In this document: piece by piece, positions 16,487 through 25,360 of the stretch
Position numbering within the stretch: position 1 is the stretch's first letter
Layout: each line of letters begins with the position of its first letter
From: Thalassolituus sp. UBA1087
GTDB lineage: Bacteria; Pseudomonadota; Gammaproteobacteria; Pseudomonadales; Oceanobacteraceae
Direction: 5' to 3'
Assembly (NCBI GenBank): GCA_002314145.1
Contig: DCCG01000006.1
Span: forward strand, 1 to 64,000
Length of the DNA: 64,000 bases
Position numbers and translations under genes: made by a program
Notes under the pieces: generated by a model
Databases searched by the model: none
Told to the model about the DNA's origin: nothing
Seen by the model: the letters and a program-made list of their open reading frames with translations, nothing else

Positions 16487-17119
16487 TCACGGGACCGGAT
16501 GCTCCCCTGACGGACGCTGCGTATCGTGCATTCCACCCAGGGGCTGGTGATCACCGGTCTGCAGTGACGGCCGCTGGTCTTCGCTTGCTGTCAGTGGTGT
16601 GCATTCCACCATGGAGCGGATGCTGCGCAGGGTCAGATCAATGTACTGACGGGTTCCCGTTTGTTTCCAGGCTAACTCCTGATCCGACACTCTGCGTTTC
16701 ACGTCTGCCGGTGCCCCCATCACCATAGAGCGCTGTGGGCACTCAAACCGCGCTTTAACAAAAGACGAGGCGGCGACAATCGACTCAGGTCCGATCTCGG
16801 CATAGTCCATCACCACCGCATTCATGCCGACCAGCGTATCTTCGCCAATCACACAGCCATGCAGAATGGCGCCATGGCCAATATGGCCGTGGCGTTTAAT
16901 GCGCGTCACCGTGTCCGGAAAGCCGTGCACAGTGCAGTTGTCCTGCAGGTTCGATTCTTCTTCCATCACGATCTGACCAAAGTCCCCGCGCAGGCTGGCA
17001 CAGGGTCCGACATAACAGCCGGCGCCGATCATCACATCGCCGATCAGGACGGCGGTGGGGTGCACGTAAGCGCTGGGGTGAACCACAGGGGTAACACCAT
17101 CAATGCGGTAGCAGGGCAT
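16487..17119 (-). CDS. paaY: PaaY hexapeptide-repeat (gamma-carbonic anhydrase-like) thioesterase
   Basis: A 210-residue left-handed beta-helix protein of the PaaY family. Hexapeptide repeats run from about VHPTAVLIGDVMIGAGCYVG to GHIGHGAILHGCVIGEDTLVGMNAVVMD, with metal-binding histidines in NCTVHG and HIGHG. PaaY homologues hydrolyse dead-end CoA thioesters (such as a cyclohepta-fused CoA product of ring-1,2-epoxide spill-over) and so protect the CoA pool. The last 25 or so residues are a non-conserved polar tail. AGAGGA precedes the start. First gene of the leftward paaY-paaX unit, divergent from paaF. Confidence 0.9.
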   Translation of the reverse strand: MPCYRIDGVTPVVHPSAYVHPTAVLIGDVMIGAGCYVGPCASLRGDFGQIVMEEESNLQDNCTVHGFPDTVTRIKRHGHIGHGAILHGCVIGEDTLVGMNAVVMDYAEIGPESIVAASSFVKARFECPQRSMVMGAPADVKRRVSDQELAWKQTGTRQYIDLTLRSIRSMVECTPLTASEDQRPSLQTGDHQPLGGMHDTQRPSGEHPVP

Positions 17120-17573
17120 GAAGCAATCCTCTCAGTACGCCGTACCGGTTGCTGTGTACTCCGGCAGCGCAGACAGCGGCTCAGTGTTCACAGTAAAACA
17201 TAATACGGTATTCATATTTATTATTGATTTTGTGTATCAAAACATAAAAACAAATGGCCTGTGAAGTATCTTATAAACACAAAATTACTGGGGTTTTTAG
17301 TGTTTTTGTATCATTTTGGGCCAGTCAATCAGGCTCGAAAGATGCGCTAATCAGCGCTTAAAGCCCGTATTATCTGGGGTTATACCGGCAATCAGTAAAA
17401 AGCGATACGTAAAGATTTAAAAAACATGTTGTTTTGTATCTTAAATTCATGCAGTTTGAATAAAAGCGATACACAACTGCAGCAACAATCTGTCAGCGCA
17501 GAAATAAAAAAGCAGGTGATCGCGGCCGACCCGCTACAAAAACAACACCGGGCAGGTAAGAAAAGGTACTCAC
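17120..17573. promoter_or_regulatory. divergent paaY/paaF control region with repeated GTATC/GATAC elements
   Basis: This 454-base, AT-rich region separates the divergent paaYX and paaFGHIJK units. It holds six or so GTATC/GATAC words, the clearest being a TTTTG-N5-CAAAA inverted repeat around TGTAT (17228-17242), TTGTATCA (17306-17313), TTTTGTATC (17432-17440) and GATACACAAC (17468-17477). A matching TGATACAAAA precedes paaA. PaaX is the expected regulator, so these are candidate operators; promoter boxes were not assigned. Confidence 0.6.
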
Positions 17574-18359
17574 ATGACAACCGAGAATTTCCATACCCTG
17601 ACTGTTGAGACAGTCAGTGCGGGGGTTTGGCTGGTCCGGCTCAACCGCCCGCAGGCGCTTAATGCCCTCAATACTGAGCTGTTGGGCGAGCTGAGCGCTG
17701 TCCTCGATCATGCCGAAATGACGGAGGACGTCCGTGCGCTGGTGCTGACCGGCAGTACGCGGGCGTTTGCCGCCGGTGCTGACATCAATGAGATGGCGGC
17801 GCTGGATATGGTCGGCATCCTTAATGATCCGCGCCAGCAGCACTGGCAGCGTATTACCCGCTTCAGTAAACCGTTAATCGCCGCCGTGAATGGTTTCTGC
17901 CTGGGTGGCGGCTGTGAGCTGGCGATGCACGCCGACATTCTGATTGCCGGCCATGACGCTGAATTCGGCCAGCCGGAAATCAATCTCGGCATCATGCCGG
18001 GCGCTGGTGGTACACAGCGCCTGCTGCGTGCGGTGGGCAAATCCATGGCCATGCAGATGGTACTCAGTGGTCAGCCCATCAGCGCACAGCAGGCACTGCA
18101 ATGTGGCCTGGTGAGTGAAATTACCCAACCTGAAATGACCGTCGAACGGGCACTGGCGCTGGCTTGCAGGATAGCCACCAAAGCACCGCTTGCTGTGCGC
18201 CTGGCGAAAGAAGCCATTCTGCGCGGCATGGATGCGGATCTGAGTACCGGTCTGCGCTACGAACGTCAGGCCTTCACACTGCTGGCGGCTACGGATGACC
18301 GTAACGAAGGCATCGCAGCCTTCCGGGAAAAACGTCAACCCGGTTTCAGCGGTCGCTGA
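17574..18359 (+). CDS. paaF: 2,3-dehydroadipyl-CoA hydratase PaaF
   Basis: A 261-residue crotonase-fold hydratase that adds water to 2,3-dehydroadipyl-CoA in the late, beta-oxidation-like part of the phenylacetate pathway. Oxyanion-hole and catalytic motifs are FAAGADINEMA and NGFCLGGGCELAMHADI, followed by FGQPEINLGIMPGAGGTQRLLRAVG with both catalytic glutamates; these two Glu residues mark a true hydratase rather than an isomerase. Length is standard and it ends in the usual PGFSGR. AAAAGGT lies before the ATG. First gene of the rightward paaFGHIJK unit. Confidence 0.93.
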   Translation: MTTENFHTLTVETVSAGVWLVRLNRPQALNALNTELLGELSAVLDHAEMTEDVRALVLTGSTRAFAAGADINEMAALDMVGILNDPRQQHWQRITRFSKPLIAAVNGFCLGGGCELAMHADILIAGHDAEFGQPEINLGIMPGAGGTQRLLRAVGKSMAMQMVLSGQPISAQQALQCGLVSEITQPEMTVERALALACRIATKAPLAVRLAKEAILRGMDADLSTGLRYERQAFTLLAATDDRNEGIAAFREKRQPGFSGR

Positions 18360-18389
18360 AGCCAGAACCGGATCGGGAGTTATTTCTCC

Positions 18390-19181
18390 ATGAAGTTTGA
18401 ACACATTATTTATTCAGTGGATGCCGGTGTGGCCTTGCTGAGCCTGAACCGGCCACAGGCACTGAACAGCTTTAACGAAGCCATGCATCTGGAAGTGCGC
18501 GAAGCACTGAAAATGACGGCGGACAATCCTGAAGCGCGGGTATTGTTGTTAACCGCTGAGGGCCGTGGCTTCTGCGCCGGTCAGGATCTGTCTGACCGCA
18601 ACGTGGCACCGGATGCCGATATGCCCGATCTGGGGCTGTCGATCGAAAAATTCTACAACCCCATGATCCGCCGTCTGCAGCAGCTGCCGATGCCGGTGAT
18701 CTGTGCGGTGAACGGTGTGGCAGCCGGCGCCGGAGCCAATATTCCGCTGGCCTGTGATCTGGTGCTGGCGGCACGTTCAGCAAAATTTATTCAGGCGTTC
18801 TGCAAAATCGGACTGGTACCGGATTCCGGCGGCACCTGGTTTCTGCCGCGCCTGATCGGTATGGCCCGCGCCAAACAGTTAGCTCTGCTTGGTGAGCCGT
18901 TAAGCGCAGAACAGGCGCTGGCGTGGGGCATGATTTATCGCGTCACCGACGACGAGGCGCTGCGCGACGAAGCCCTGGTGCTGGCCCGTGAACTGGCTAC
19001 GCAGCCTACCGTGGGGCTGGGCTATATCAAGCGCGCGCTTAATCACAGCGTCAGCAATAGTTTTGATGAACAGCTGATTCTGGAGCGTGATCTGCAGAGC
19101 CTGGCTGGCCGTACCGACGATTACCGCGAGGGCGTGGCTGCGTTTATGGCCAAGCGTCCGGCAGAATTTAAGGGGCGCTGA
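18390..19181 (+). CDS. paaG: 1,2-epoxyphenylacetyl-CoA isomerase PaaG
   Basis: A 263-residue crotonase-family isomerase that turns the ring-1,2-epoxide of phenylacetyl-CoA into the seven-membered oxepin-CoA, and also shifts a double bond later in the pathway. Motifs are GFCAGQDLSDRN (where PaaG carries the catalytic Asp and lacks the first hydratase Glu), NGVAAGAGANIPLACD and KIGLVPDSGGTWFLPRLIG, all close to E. coli PaaG. It starts 30 bases after paaF and ends immediately before paaH. Confidence 0.94.
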   Translation: MKFEHIIYSVDAGVALLSLNRPQALNSFNEAMHLEVREALKMTADNPEARVLLLTAEGRGFCAGQDLSDRNVAPDADMPDLGLSIEKFYNPMIRRLQQLPMPVICAVNGVAAGAGANIPLACDLVLAARSAKFIQAFCKIGLVPDSGGTWFLPRLIGMARAKQLALLGEPLSAEQALAWGMIYRVTDDEALRDEALVLARELATQPTVGLGYIKRALNHSVSNSFDEQLILERDLQSLAGRTDDYREGVAAFMAKRPAEFKGR

Positions 19182-19182
19182 G

Positions 19183-20709
19183 ATGAAAGCTCTGAATACG
19201 TCTGTGATCTGTGGCGTGATCGGCGCCGGTGCCATGGGGGCGGGGATTGCCCAGGTGGCTGCCCAGGCCGGGCACAGTGTGTTGCTGTACGACAACCGTG
19301 AAGGCGCGGCCAGCACGGCCATTGAAACAATTGAGCGCCAGCTCACCCGGCTGGTGGAAAAAGGCAAATTTACGGCAGAGCAGGTGGCGGGCATCATCGG
19401 CCGTCTGCAACCGGCAGACTCACTGAGTGATTTTGCCGGCGCCGGGTTTGTGCTGGAAGCCATTGTCGAAAACCCGGATGTAAAACGCGGCTTATTAGAG
19501 CAGCTGGAAAGCATCTGCAGCGCCGATTGCATCCTGGCCACCAATACCTCATCGCTGTCGGTCACCAGTCTTGGTGCCGGCCGTCAGCATCCGCAGCGTA
19601 TTGTCGGTATGCACTTTTTTAATCCGGCGCCGGTGATGAAACTGGTGGAAGTAGTCTCCGGTCTGGAAACCGATAAAGCCATTGCTGAATGTGTCTTTGC
19701 CACTGCCAAAGCCTGGGGCAAGGAGCCGGTGTATGCCCGCTCAACGCCGGGCTTTATCGTGAACCGCGTGGCGCGTCCTTTTTATGCCGAAAGTCTGCGT
19801 CTGTTGCAGGAGCAGGCCGCTGACTGCGCTACGCTGGATGCCATTATGCGCGAGGCCGGAGGCTTCCGCATGGGCGCCTTTGAGCTGACCGATATGATTG
19901 GTCACGACGTCAATTACGCTGTGACCAAATCCGTATTTGATGGCTATTACGGCGATTTCCGTTTTCAGCCTTCGCTGATTCAGAAAGAACTGGTGGATGC
20001 CGGCCTGCTGGGCCGTAAATCCGGCCGGGGCTTTTATTCCTGTTCTGAGAATGCCGTTAAGCCAGAAGCCGGCAGTGTAAGTGTGAGCGGTGATCCCGTA
20101 CCCGGCTGCACGGTGCTGGGCGACAGCGGTGTTCTCAGTTCTCTTGTATCACGTCTGGCATCGGCCGGTGTGATGGTGACCTCAGAGTCGTCTTCTGATG
20201 CCTGTGTATTGCGTATCGGCAGTGCCACCGTGGCACTCACCGATGGCCGCATGGCCTGTCAGCGTGCCCGCGACGAGGGCTTAAACAATCTGGTGCTGGT
20301 GGATCTGGCGCTGGATTACAGCCAAAGCGGACGTCTGGCAGTCAGCCGTGCAGCCAACACCTCTGATGCTGCGCTGCAGCAGGTCGCTGACTGTTTTGCT
20401 AAAGCCGATATCCGCATCAGTGAAGTCAGTGATGTTCCGGGTCTGGTGGTGATGCGTACGGTGGCCATGCTGGCCAATGAAGGCGCCGATACCGTGCTGC
20501 ACGGCGTGGCCAGTGCAGCCGGTGTGGATACCGCCATGCGTGCCGGAGTGAATTATCCACGCGGCCCGCTGTTGTGGGCTGAGCAACTGGGGCTGCCGGA
20601 AACACTGGCCGTACTGGAGAACCTGCAACAGGCGTATGGCGAAGAGCGTTATCGCCCGTCGCTGTTGCTGCGCCGCCTGGCACTGCAGGGAGGACGTTTT
20701 CATGGCTGA
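19183..20709 (+). CDS. paaH: 3-hydroxyadipyl-CoA dehydrogenase PaaH
   Basis: A 508-residue NAD-dependent 3-hydroxyacyl-CoA dehydrogenase that oxidises 3-hydroxyadipyl-CoA to 3-oxoadipyl-CoA. The Rossmann fingerprint GVIGAGAMGAGIAQ is near the N terminus, VGMHFFNPAPVMKLVEVV carries the catalytic histidine, and two dehydrogenase C-terminal domains follow, the second ending in VNYPRGPLLWAEQLG. The ATG at 19183 is chosen over an upstream in-frame start inside paaG. Its stop lies inside the paaI start region (8-base overlap), giving tight coupling. Confidence 0.94.
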   Translation: MKALNTSVICGVIGAGAMGAGIAQVAAQAGHSVLLYDNREGAASTAIETIERQLTRLVEKGKFTAEQVAGIIGRLQPADSLSDFAGAGFVLEAIVENPDVKRGLLEQLESICSADCILATNTSSLSVTSLGAGRQHPQRIVGMHFFNPAPVMKLVEVVSGLETDKAIAECVFATAKAWGKEPVYARSTPGFIVNRVARPFYAESLRLLQEQAADCATLDAIMREAGGFRMGAFELTDMIGHDVNYAVTKSVFDGYYGDFRFQPSLIQKELVDAGLLGRKSGRGFYSCSENAVKPEAGSVSVSGDPVPGCTVLGDSGVLSSLVSRLASAGVMVTSESSSDACVLRIGSATVALTDGRMACQRARDEGLNNLVLVDLALDYSQSGRLAVSRAANTSDAALQQVADCFAKADIRISEVSDVPGLVVMRTVAMLANEGADTVLHGVASAAGVDTAMRAGVNYPRGPLLWAEQLGLPETLAVLENLQQAYGEERYRPSLLLRRLALQGGRFHG

Positions 20710-21181
20710 AATCAGCGAACTGAAGAACAGCCCGGCGGACATGAGCGCCACCGAACTGGCGCAGGCCTGTGCCGATGAGCTGCTGCGGCGCGACGACGCC
20801 AGCCAGTATCTGGGCATGAAAATGACCGATGTGGCGCCGGGCGAGGCCCGCATGAGCATGGTGGTGCAGGAATTCATGCTGCAGGGCCACAAAACCTGTC
20901 ATGGCGGCTACCTGTTTACGCTGGCGGATTCGGCCTTCGCCTTCGCCTGTAATACCTATAACCAGGCCACCGTTGCCATTGGCTGCAGTATTGATTATGT
21001 CGCACCGGCTTACGCCGGTGATCACCTCACTGCCAGCGCCAGAGAGCGTTCGCGCAGTGGCCGTACCGGTAACTATGACGTGGAAATCCGTAATCAGGAC
21101 GGTGCCCTGATCGCCATGTTCCACGGTCGTTCCTATCGTATTCGTGGCGACATTCTGCCACAGGAGAACGCTGATGACTGA
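20702..21181 (+). CDS. paaI: hydroxyphenylacetyl-CoA thioesterase PaaI
   Basis: A 159-residue hotdog-fold thioesterase that rescues CoA from phenylacetate pathway intermediates. The active-site stretch KTCHGGYLFTLADSAFAFACN contains the HGG and the catalytic aspartate of the 4HBT-II/PaaI family. A GGAGG ribosome site lies in the end of paaH. It overlaps paaH and paaJ by eight bases each, so the three proteins are translationally linked. Confidence 0.94.
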   Translation: MAEISELKNSPADMSATELAQACADELLRRDDASQYLGMKMTDVAPGEARMSMVVQEFMLQGHKTCHGGYLFTLADSAFAFACNTYNQATVAIGCSIDYVAPAYAGDHLTASARERSRSGRTGNYDVEIRNQDGALIAMFHGRSYRIRGDILPQENADD

Positions 21182-22385
21182 TGCTCTGATAATTGATGCG
21201 ATCCGCACGCCCATTGGCCGTTACGGCGGCGCTTTATCCGCTGTGCGGGCCGATGATCTCGGCGCGGTGCCGATGAAAGCCCTGATCGCGCGCAACCCGT
21301 CTCTCGACTGGTCGCAGCTGGATGACGTGATTTACGGCTGCGCCAATCAGGCCGGCGAAGACAACCGCAATGTGGCGCGTATGTCGGCGCTGCTGGCCGG
21401 CCTGCCGGTGTCGGTGCCGGGCACCACAGTGAACCGGTTATGCGGTTCCGGGATGGATGCCGTGGGGATGGCGGCACGTGCGATCCGCGCCGGTGAAGCC
21501 GGACTGATGCTGGCTGGTGGTGTGGAGTCTATGTCGCGTGCGCCTCTGGTGATGGCCAAGGCAGAGCAGGCTTTCAGCCGCAAAGCAGAGATCTTCGATA
21601 CCACCATTGGCTGGCGCTTTGTAAACCGTCTGATGAAGTCGGATTTTGGTATCGACTCTATGCCGGAAACCGCTGAAAACGTGGCGCAAGACTTCAATAT
21701 TAACCGCGAAGATCAGGATGCATTTGCGCTGCGTTCGCAACAGAAAACCGCCGCCGCGCAGGAAAACGGCCGCCTCGATCGCGAGATCACTGCGGTCACC
21801 ATTGCGCAGCGCAAAGGCGATGCGCTGGTGGTCAGCCGTGATGAGCATCCGCGGGCTTCTACCACCGCGGAAGCGCTGGCCAAACTGGGAACGCCTTTCC
21901 GCAGCGACGGCAAAGGCACGGTGACTGCCGGTAATGCCTCCGGCGTGAACGATGGCGCCTGTGCCCTGCTGCTGGCCAGTGAGGCGGCGGCTGAACAACA
22001 TGGTCTGCGGGCCCGTGGCCGCGTACTGGGCATGGCAACCGCGGGCGTGGAACCACGGATTATGGGTATTGGACCGGCTCCGGCAACCCGTAAAGTACTG
22101 GCCCGGACCGGCCTGACGCTGGCGGACATGGATGTGATCGAATTAAACGAAGCCTTTGCCGCCCAGGGGCTGGCGGTGCTGCGTGAGCTGGGGCTGGACG
22201 ATGATGATCCACGCGTCAATCCCAACGGCGGCGCCATTGCCCTGGGTCATCCGCTGGGCATGAGCGGGGCACGTCTGGTGACGACGGCTCTGAATGAACT
22301 GGAAGTGCAGAACAAACGTTATGCCCTGTGCACCATGTGTATTGGTGTCGGGCAGGGGATCGCCATGGTGATTGAGCGCCTGTGA
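21174..22385 (+). CDS. paaJ: 3-oxoadipyl-CoA thiolase PaaJ
   Basis: A 403-residue acetyl-CoA acyltransferase that splits 3-oxoadipyl-CoA (and the C8 dehydro analogue) into acetyl-CoA and succinyl-CoA or dehydroadipyl-CoA. The nucleophilic cysteine is in NRLCGSGMDA, the two other catalytic residues in GGAIALGHPLGMSGAR and the C-terminal CTMCIGVGQG. Sequence is of the PaaJ/PcaF type, so service in the beta-ketoadipate pathway is also possible, although no pca genes are seen here. Confidence 0.93.
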   Translation: MTDALIIDAIRTPIGRYGGALSAVRADDLGAVPMKALIARNPSLDWSQLDDVIYGCANQAGEDNRNVARMSALLAGLPVSVPGTTVNRLCGSGMDAVGMAARAIRAGEAGLMLAGGVESMSRAPLVMAKAEQAFSRKAEIFDTTIGWRFVNRLMKSDFGIDSMPETAENVAQDFNINREDQDAFALRSQQKTAAAQENGRLDREITAVTIAQRKGDALVVSRDEHPRASTTAEALAKLGTPFRSDGKGTVTAGNASGVNDGACALLLASEAAAEQHGLRARGRVLGMATAGVEPRIMGIGPAPATRKVLARTGLTLADMDVIELNEAFAAQGLAVLRELGLDDDDPRVNPNGGAIALGHPLGMSGARLVTTALNELEVQNKRYALCTMCIGVGQGIAMVIERL

Positions 22386-22473
22386 TCGCAACTTAACCGG
22401 GCTGGCCCATCCGTAACATAAGTATAAAAGATGCGGCAGGCCTGTTTCAGTCATAATCCATGAGGCAACGCCC

Positions 22474-23820
22474 ATGAGTACAAAAATAAAAGAGAGACTC
22501 AGCATGAATATCCGACAGCAATTCAAACCGGATCAGCTTGATCCGATGGAACATGCCAGCATTGATGAACTGCGTGCGCACCAGCTGGAGCGCCTGAAGT
22601 GGAGCGTCAGTCATGCCTACGACAATGTTCCTCTGTACCGTCAGCGCTTTGATGCCGCAGGTGTGCACCCGCAAGACATTCAGTCGCTGGATGATCTGGC
22701 CAGACTGCCGTTCACCACCAAAACCGATCTGCGCGATAACTACCCGTACGGTATGTTCGCCACACCGATGGAAGACATAGTGCGTCTGCACGCCTCCAGC
22801 GGTACCACTGGCCAGCCGACCGTGGTGGGTTATACCCAGCGCGATATCGATAACTGGGCCAATCTGGTGGCCCGTTCTATCCGCGCCGCCGGTGGACGTC
22901 CCAGCGATAAAGCGCATATCTCCTATGGCTATGGGCTGTTTACTGGTGGTCTGGGGGCTCATTACGGTGCTGAGCGTCTGGGCTGTACTGTGATTCCCAT
23001 GTCCGGTGGGCAGACCGAGAAACAGGTGCGCCTGATCCGTGATTTTGATCCGGACATCATCATGGTGACCCCGTCTTACATGCTCAATATCGCCGATGAG
23101 ATGGAGCGCCAGGGCATTGATCCGCACACCCTGAGTCTGCGTCTGGGCATTTTCGGGGCCGAGCCCTGGACCGACGAGCTGCGCCGTTCGGTGGAACAGC
23201 GCATGGGTATCCGCGCCATGGATATTTATGGGCTGTCGGAAATTATGGGGCCGGGGGTGGCGATGGAATGTGCTGAAACCCAGGATGGCCCGACCGTGTG
23301 GGAAGACCATTTCTATCCGGAAATTATTAATCCTGAAACCGGCGAAGTACTGCCGGACGGTGAACTGGGCGAGCTGGTCTTTACCACGCTGAGTAAAGAA
23401 GCCCTGCCGATGATCCGTTACCGCACCCGTGACCTGACCCGTCTGTTGCCGGGCACCGCACGCCGTATGCGCCGCATCGACAAAATCACCGGACGCAGCG
23501 ATGACATGATGATTATCCGTGGCGTTAACGTATTCCCGACCCAGATCGAGGAAGAAGTGGTTAAAGTTAAACAGCTTTCTGATGAATATCAGATACACCT
23601 GTATCGCAATGGCAATATGGACAGCATGGAAGTGCATGTGGAATTACGTCCGGAATTCTCTCATCTGAATGAATCCGAAACCCGCGATGTCGTCGCTGAG
23701 CTGCGGCACCATGTGAAATCATCGGTCGGTATTACGGTGGGCGTTAATGTCTTTCCAAGCGGTGGTATAGCACGCTCAGAAGGTAAAGCTAAACGGGTAT
23801 TTGATCAGCGTAACGGCTGA
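22474..23820 (+). CDS. paaK: phenylacetate-CoA ligase PaaK
   Basis: A 448-residue AMP-forming ligase that activates phenylacetate to phenylacetyl-CoA, the entry reaction of the pathway and the source of the PaaX inducer. The ATP-binding loop HASSGTTGQPTVVGYT, the adenylate motif DIYGLSEIMGPGVAMEC and the hinge RTRDLTRLLPG...RIDKITGRSDDMMIIRGVNVFPTQIEE are all as in E. coli PaaK. An AUG ten codons later (22504) is an alternative start; the first has GAGG upstream and is preferred. It lies 88 bases after paaJ and closes this gene run. Confidence 0.95.
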   Translation: MSTKIKERLSMNIRQQFKPDQLDPMEHASIDELRAHQLERLKWSVSHAYDNVPLYRQRFDAAGVHPQDIQSLDDLARLPFTTKTDLRDNYPYGMFATPMEDIVRLHASSGTTGQPTVVGYTQRDIDNWANLVARSIRAAGGRPSDKAHISYGYGLFTGGLGAHYGAERLGCTVIPMSGGQTEKQVRLIRDFDPDIIMVTPSYMLNIADEMERQGIDPHTLSLRLGIFGAEPWTDELRRSVEQRMGIRAMDIYGLSEIMGPGVAMECAETQDGPTVWEDHFYPEIINPETGEVLPDGELGELVFTTLSKEALPMIRYRTRDLTRLLPGTARRMRRIDKITGRSDDMMIIRGVNVFPTQIEEEVVKVKQLSDEYQIHLYRNGNMDSMEVHVELRPEFSHLNESETRDVVAELRHHVKSSVGITVGVNVFPSGGIARSEGKAKRVFDQRNG

Positions 23821-23926
23821 TTAAACACAGATAATCAGGTTAGCCAGGCGGCGTTTATGCGCTGCCGGGTGATGGGTGGGCGCTGCCCGATGCGCCTCGC
23901 GGGACAGGTATTTAACACTTTTAATA

Positions 23927-23936
23927 TGATACAAAA
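23927..23936. promoter_or_regulatory. candidate PaaX operator upstream of paaA
   Basis: TGATACAAAA, the reverse complement of the TTTTGTATC word in the paaY/paaF region, lies 80 bases before paaA in an AT-rich stretch (23905-23970). The shared element suggests that paaA and paaF start separate transcripts under one regulator. Confidence 0.5.
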
Positions 23937-24015
23937 AAAGTAATTATTTTTTATTTTTAGTGTCATATAAGATGGGTAAAGGATACAGCCCGCAGACATA
24001 ACCGGAGACAGAATT

Positions 24016-25005
24016 ATGTATGCACAAATGGTGGATACCGGCGTAAAGCAGGTAAAAAGTCTGGATGAAATGGACGCGGAAGAACGCGCTTTCCAGCAAA
24101 AAATTGATGCTGAAGTAAAAATTGAAGCAAAAAACTGGATGCCGGAAGGCTACCGCAAAACCCTGATCCGTCAGATTTCCCAGCACGCCCACTCGGAAGT
24201 GGTAGGCATGCTGCCGGAAGGTAACTGGGTGACCCGCGCGCCGACCTTTAAACGCAAACTGCAGCTGATGGCAAAAATTCAGGATGAGGCCGGCCATGGT
24301 CTTTACCTGTACAGCGCGATGGAAACCCTGGGCGCCGACCGGGATGAAGAAATCGACAAACTGCACAGCGGCAAAGCCAAATATTCCAGCATCTTTAATT
24401 ATCCGACGCTGAACTGGGCGGATATGGGAGCCGTTGGCTGGCTGGTGGATGGTGCTGCCATTGTGAATCAGGTAGTGCTGCAGCGTACCTCGTACGGACC
24501 CTATTCCCGCGCCATGATCCGTATCTGTAAGGAAGAAAGTTTTCACCAGCGCCAGGGGTACGAAATTCTTCTGCACATGATGCAGCACGGCAATGAGGCA
24601 CAGAAAGAGATGGTGCAGGACGCCATTAACCGTCTGTGGTGGCCATCGCTGATGATGTTTGGTCCCAGCGATGCAGACTCTCCCAACAGTGCACAGTCCA
24701 TGGCGTGGAAAATTAAACGCCATACCAATGATGAACTGCGTCAGCGTTTTATTGACCAGACGGTACCGCAACTTGAATTCCTCGGCTGTACAGCACCGGA
24801 CCCGGATCTGAAATGGAACGAAGAACGCGGCCATTACGATTTCGGCGTTATTAACTGGCAGGAGTTTTACGACGTGCTGAAAGGTTACGGCCCCTGTAAC
24901 CGTGAGCGCATCGAAACCCGGCGTCAGGCCATCGATAACGGCGCCTGGGTACGCGAAGCCGCCGTGGCTCATGCCAATAAGAAAAAGCAGCGCTCAGTTG
25001 CCTGA
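24016..25005 (+). CDS. paaA: phenylacetyl-CoA epoxidase subunit PaaA (catalytic)
   Basis: A 329-residue diiron oxygenase subunit that inserts one oxygen atom into the aromatic ring of phenylacetyl-CoA to give the 1,2-epoxide. Diiron ligands are expected in IQDEAGHG (Glu91, His94) and CKEESFHQRQG (Glu174, His177), with a further Glu in HSEVVG. Sequence and length match characterised PaaA proteins. It heads the paaABCDE genes, 195 bases after paaK and behind its own candidate operator. Confidence 0.96.
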   Translation: MYAQMVDTGVKQVKSLDEMDAEERAFQQKIDAEVKIEAKNWMPEGYRKTLIRQISQHAHSEVVGMLPEGNWVTRAPTFKRKLQLMAKIQDEAGHGLYLYSAMETLGADRDEEIDKLHSGKAKYSSIFNYPTLNWADMGAVGWLVDGAAIVNQVVLQRTSYGPYSRAMIRICKEESFHQRQGYEILLHMMQHGNEAQKEMVQDAINRLWWPSLMMFGPSDADSPNSAQSMAWKIKRHTNDELRQRFIDQTVPQLEFLGCTAPDPDLKWNEERGHYDFGVINWQEFYDVLKGYGPCNRERIETRRQAIDNGAWVREAAVAHANKKKQRSVA

Positions 25006-25068
25006 CACCAACATCTGACAGCAAACAATAATAACGGCCGGCAACTAACGGCCGGGGAGTAAAACATT

Positions 25069-25350
25069 ATGTCGCAATGGACCCTTTTTGAAGTTTTTGT
25101 ACGCAGTAAGCACGGCCTGAATCACAAGCACGTCGGCAGTGTGCATGCCGCTGATGATCAGATGGCGATTGAAAATGCGCGCGATCTTTATACCCGCCGT
25201 AACGAAGGCGTCAGCATCTGGGTGGTGCCATCCGCAGCCATTACTGCCACCGCCACGGATGAAAAAGAACCTTTGTTTGATCCGTCGGAAGACAAGGTAT
25301 ACCGCCACGCCAGTTTTTATGAACTGCCGGATGAAGTCGGACATATGTGA
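25069..25350 (+). CDS. paaB: phenylacetyl-CoA epoxidase subunit PaaB
   Basis: A 93-residue small subunit of the epoxidase complex. The N terminus WTLFEVFVRSKHGLNHKHVGSVHAADD is diagnostic. PaaB is thought to bridge PaaAC heterodimers and help dock the reductase PaaE; it has no cofactor of its own. A GGGGAG site lies about eight bases before the ATG. It lies between paaA and paaC in the usual order. Confidence 0.96.
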   Translation: MSQWTLFEVFVRSKHGLNHKHVGSVHAADDQMAIENARDLYTRRNEGVSIWVVPSAAITATATDEKEPLFDPSEDKVYRHASFYELPDEVGHM

Positions 25351-25360
25351 GGCTGATGTG

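Noticed and set aside
22447..23637. 396-codon minus-strand open frame
   Set aside because: Antisense to paaK; its His/Gln/Thr-rich composition is typical of a shadow frame of a GC-rich gene.
23944..24972. 342-codon minus-strand open frame
   Set aside because: Antisense to paaA, which matches its family over full length; no export, domain or ribosome-site signal on the minus strand.
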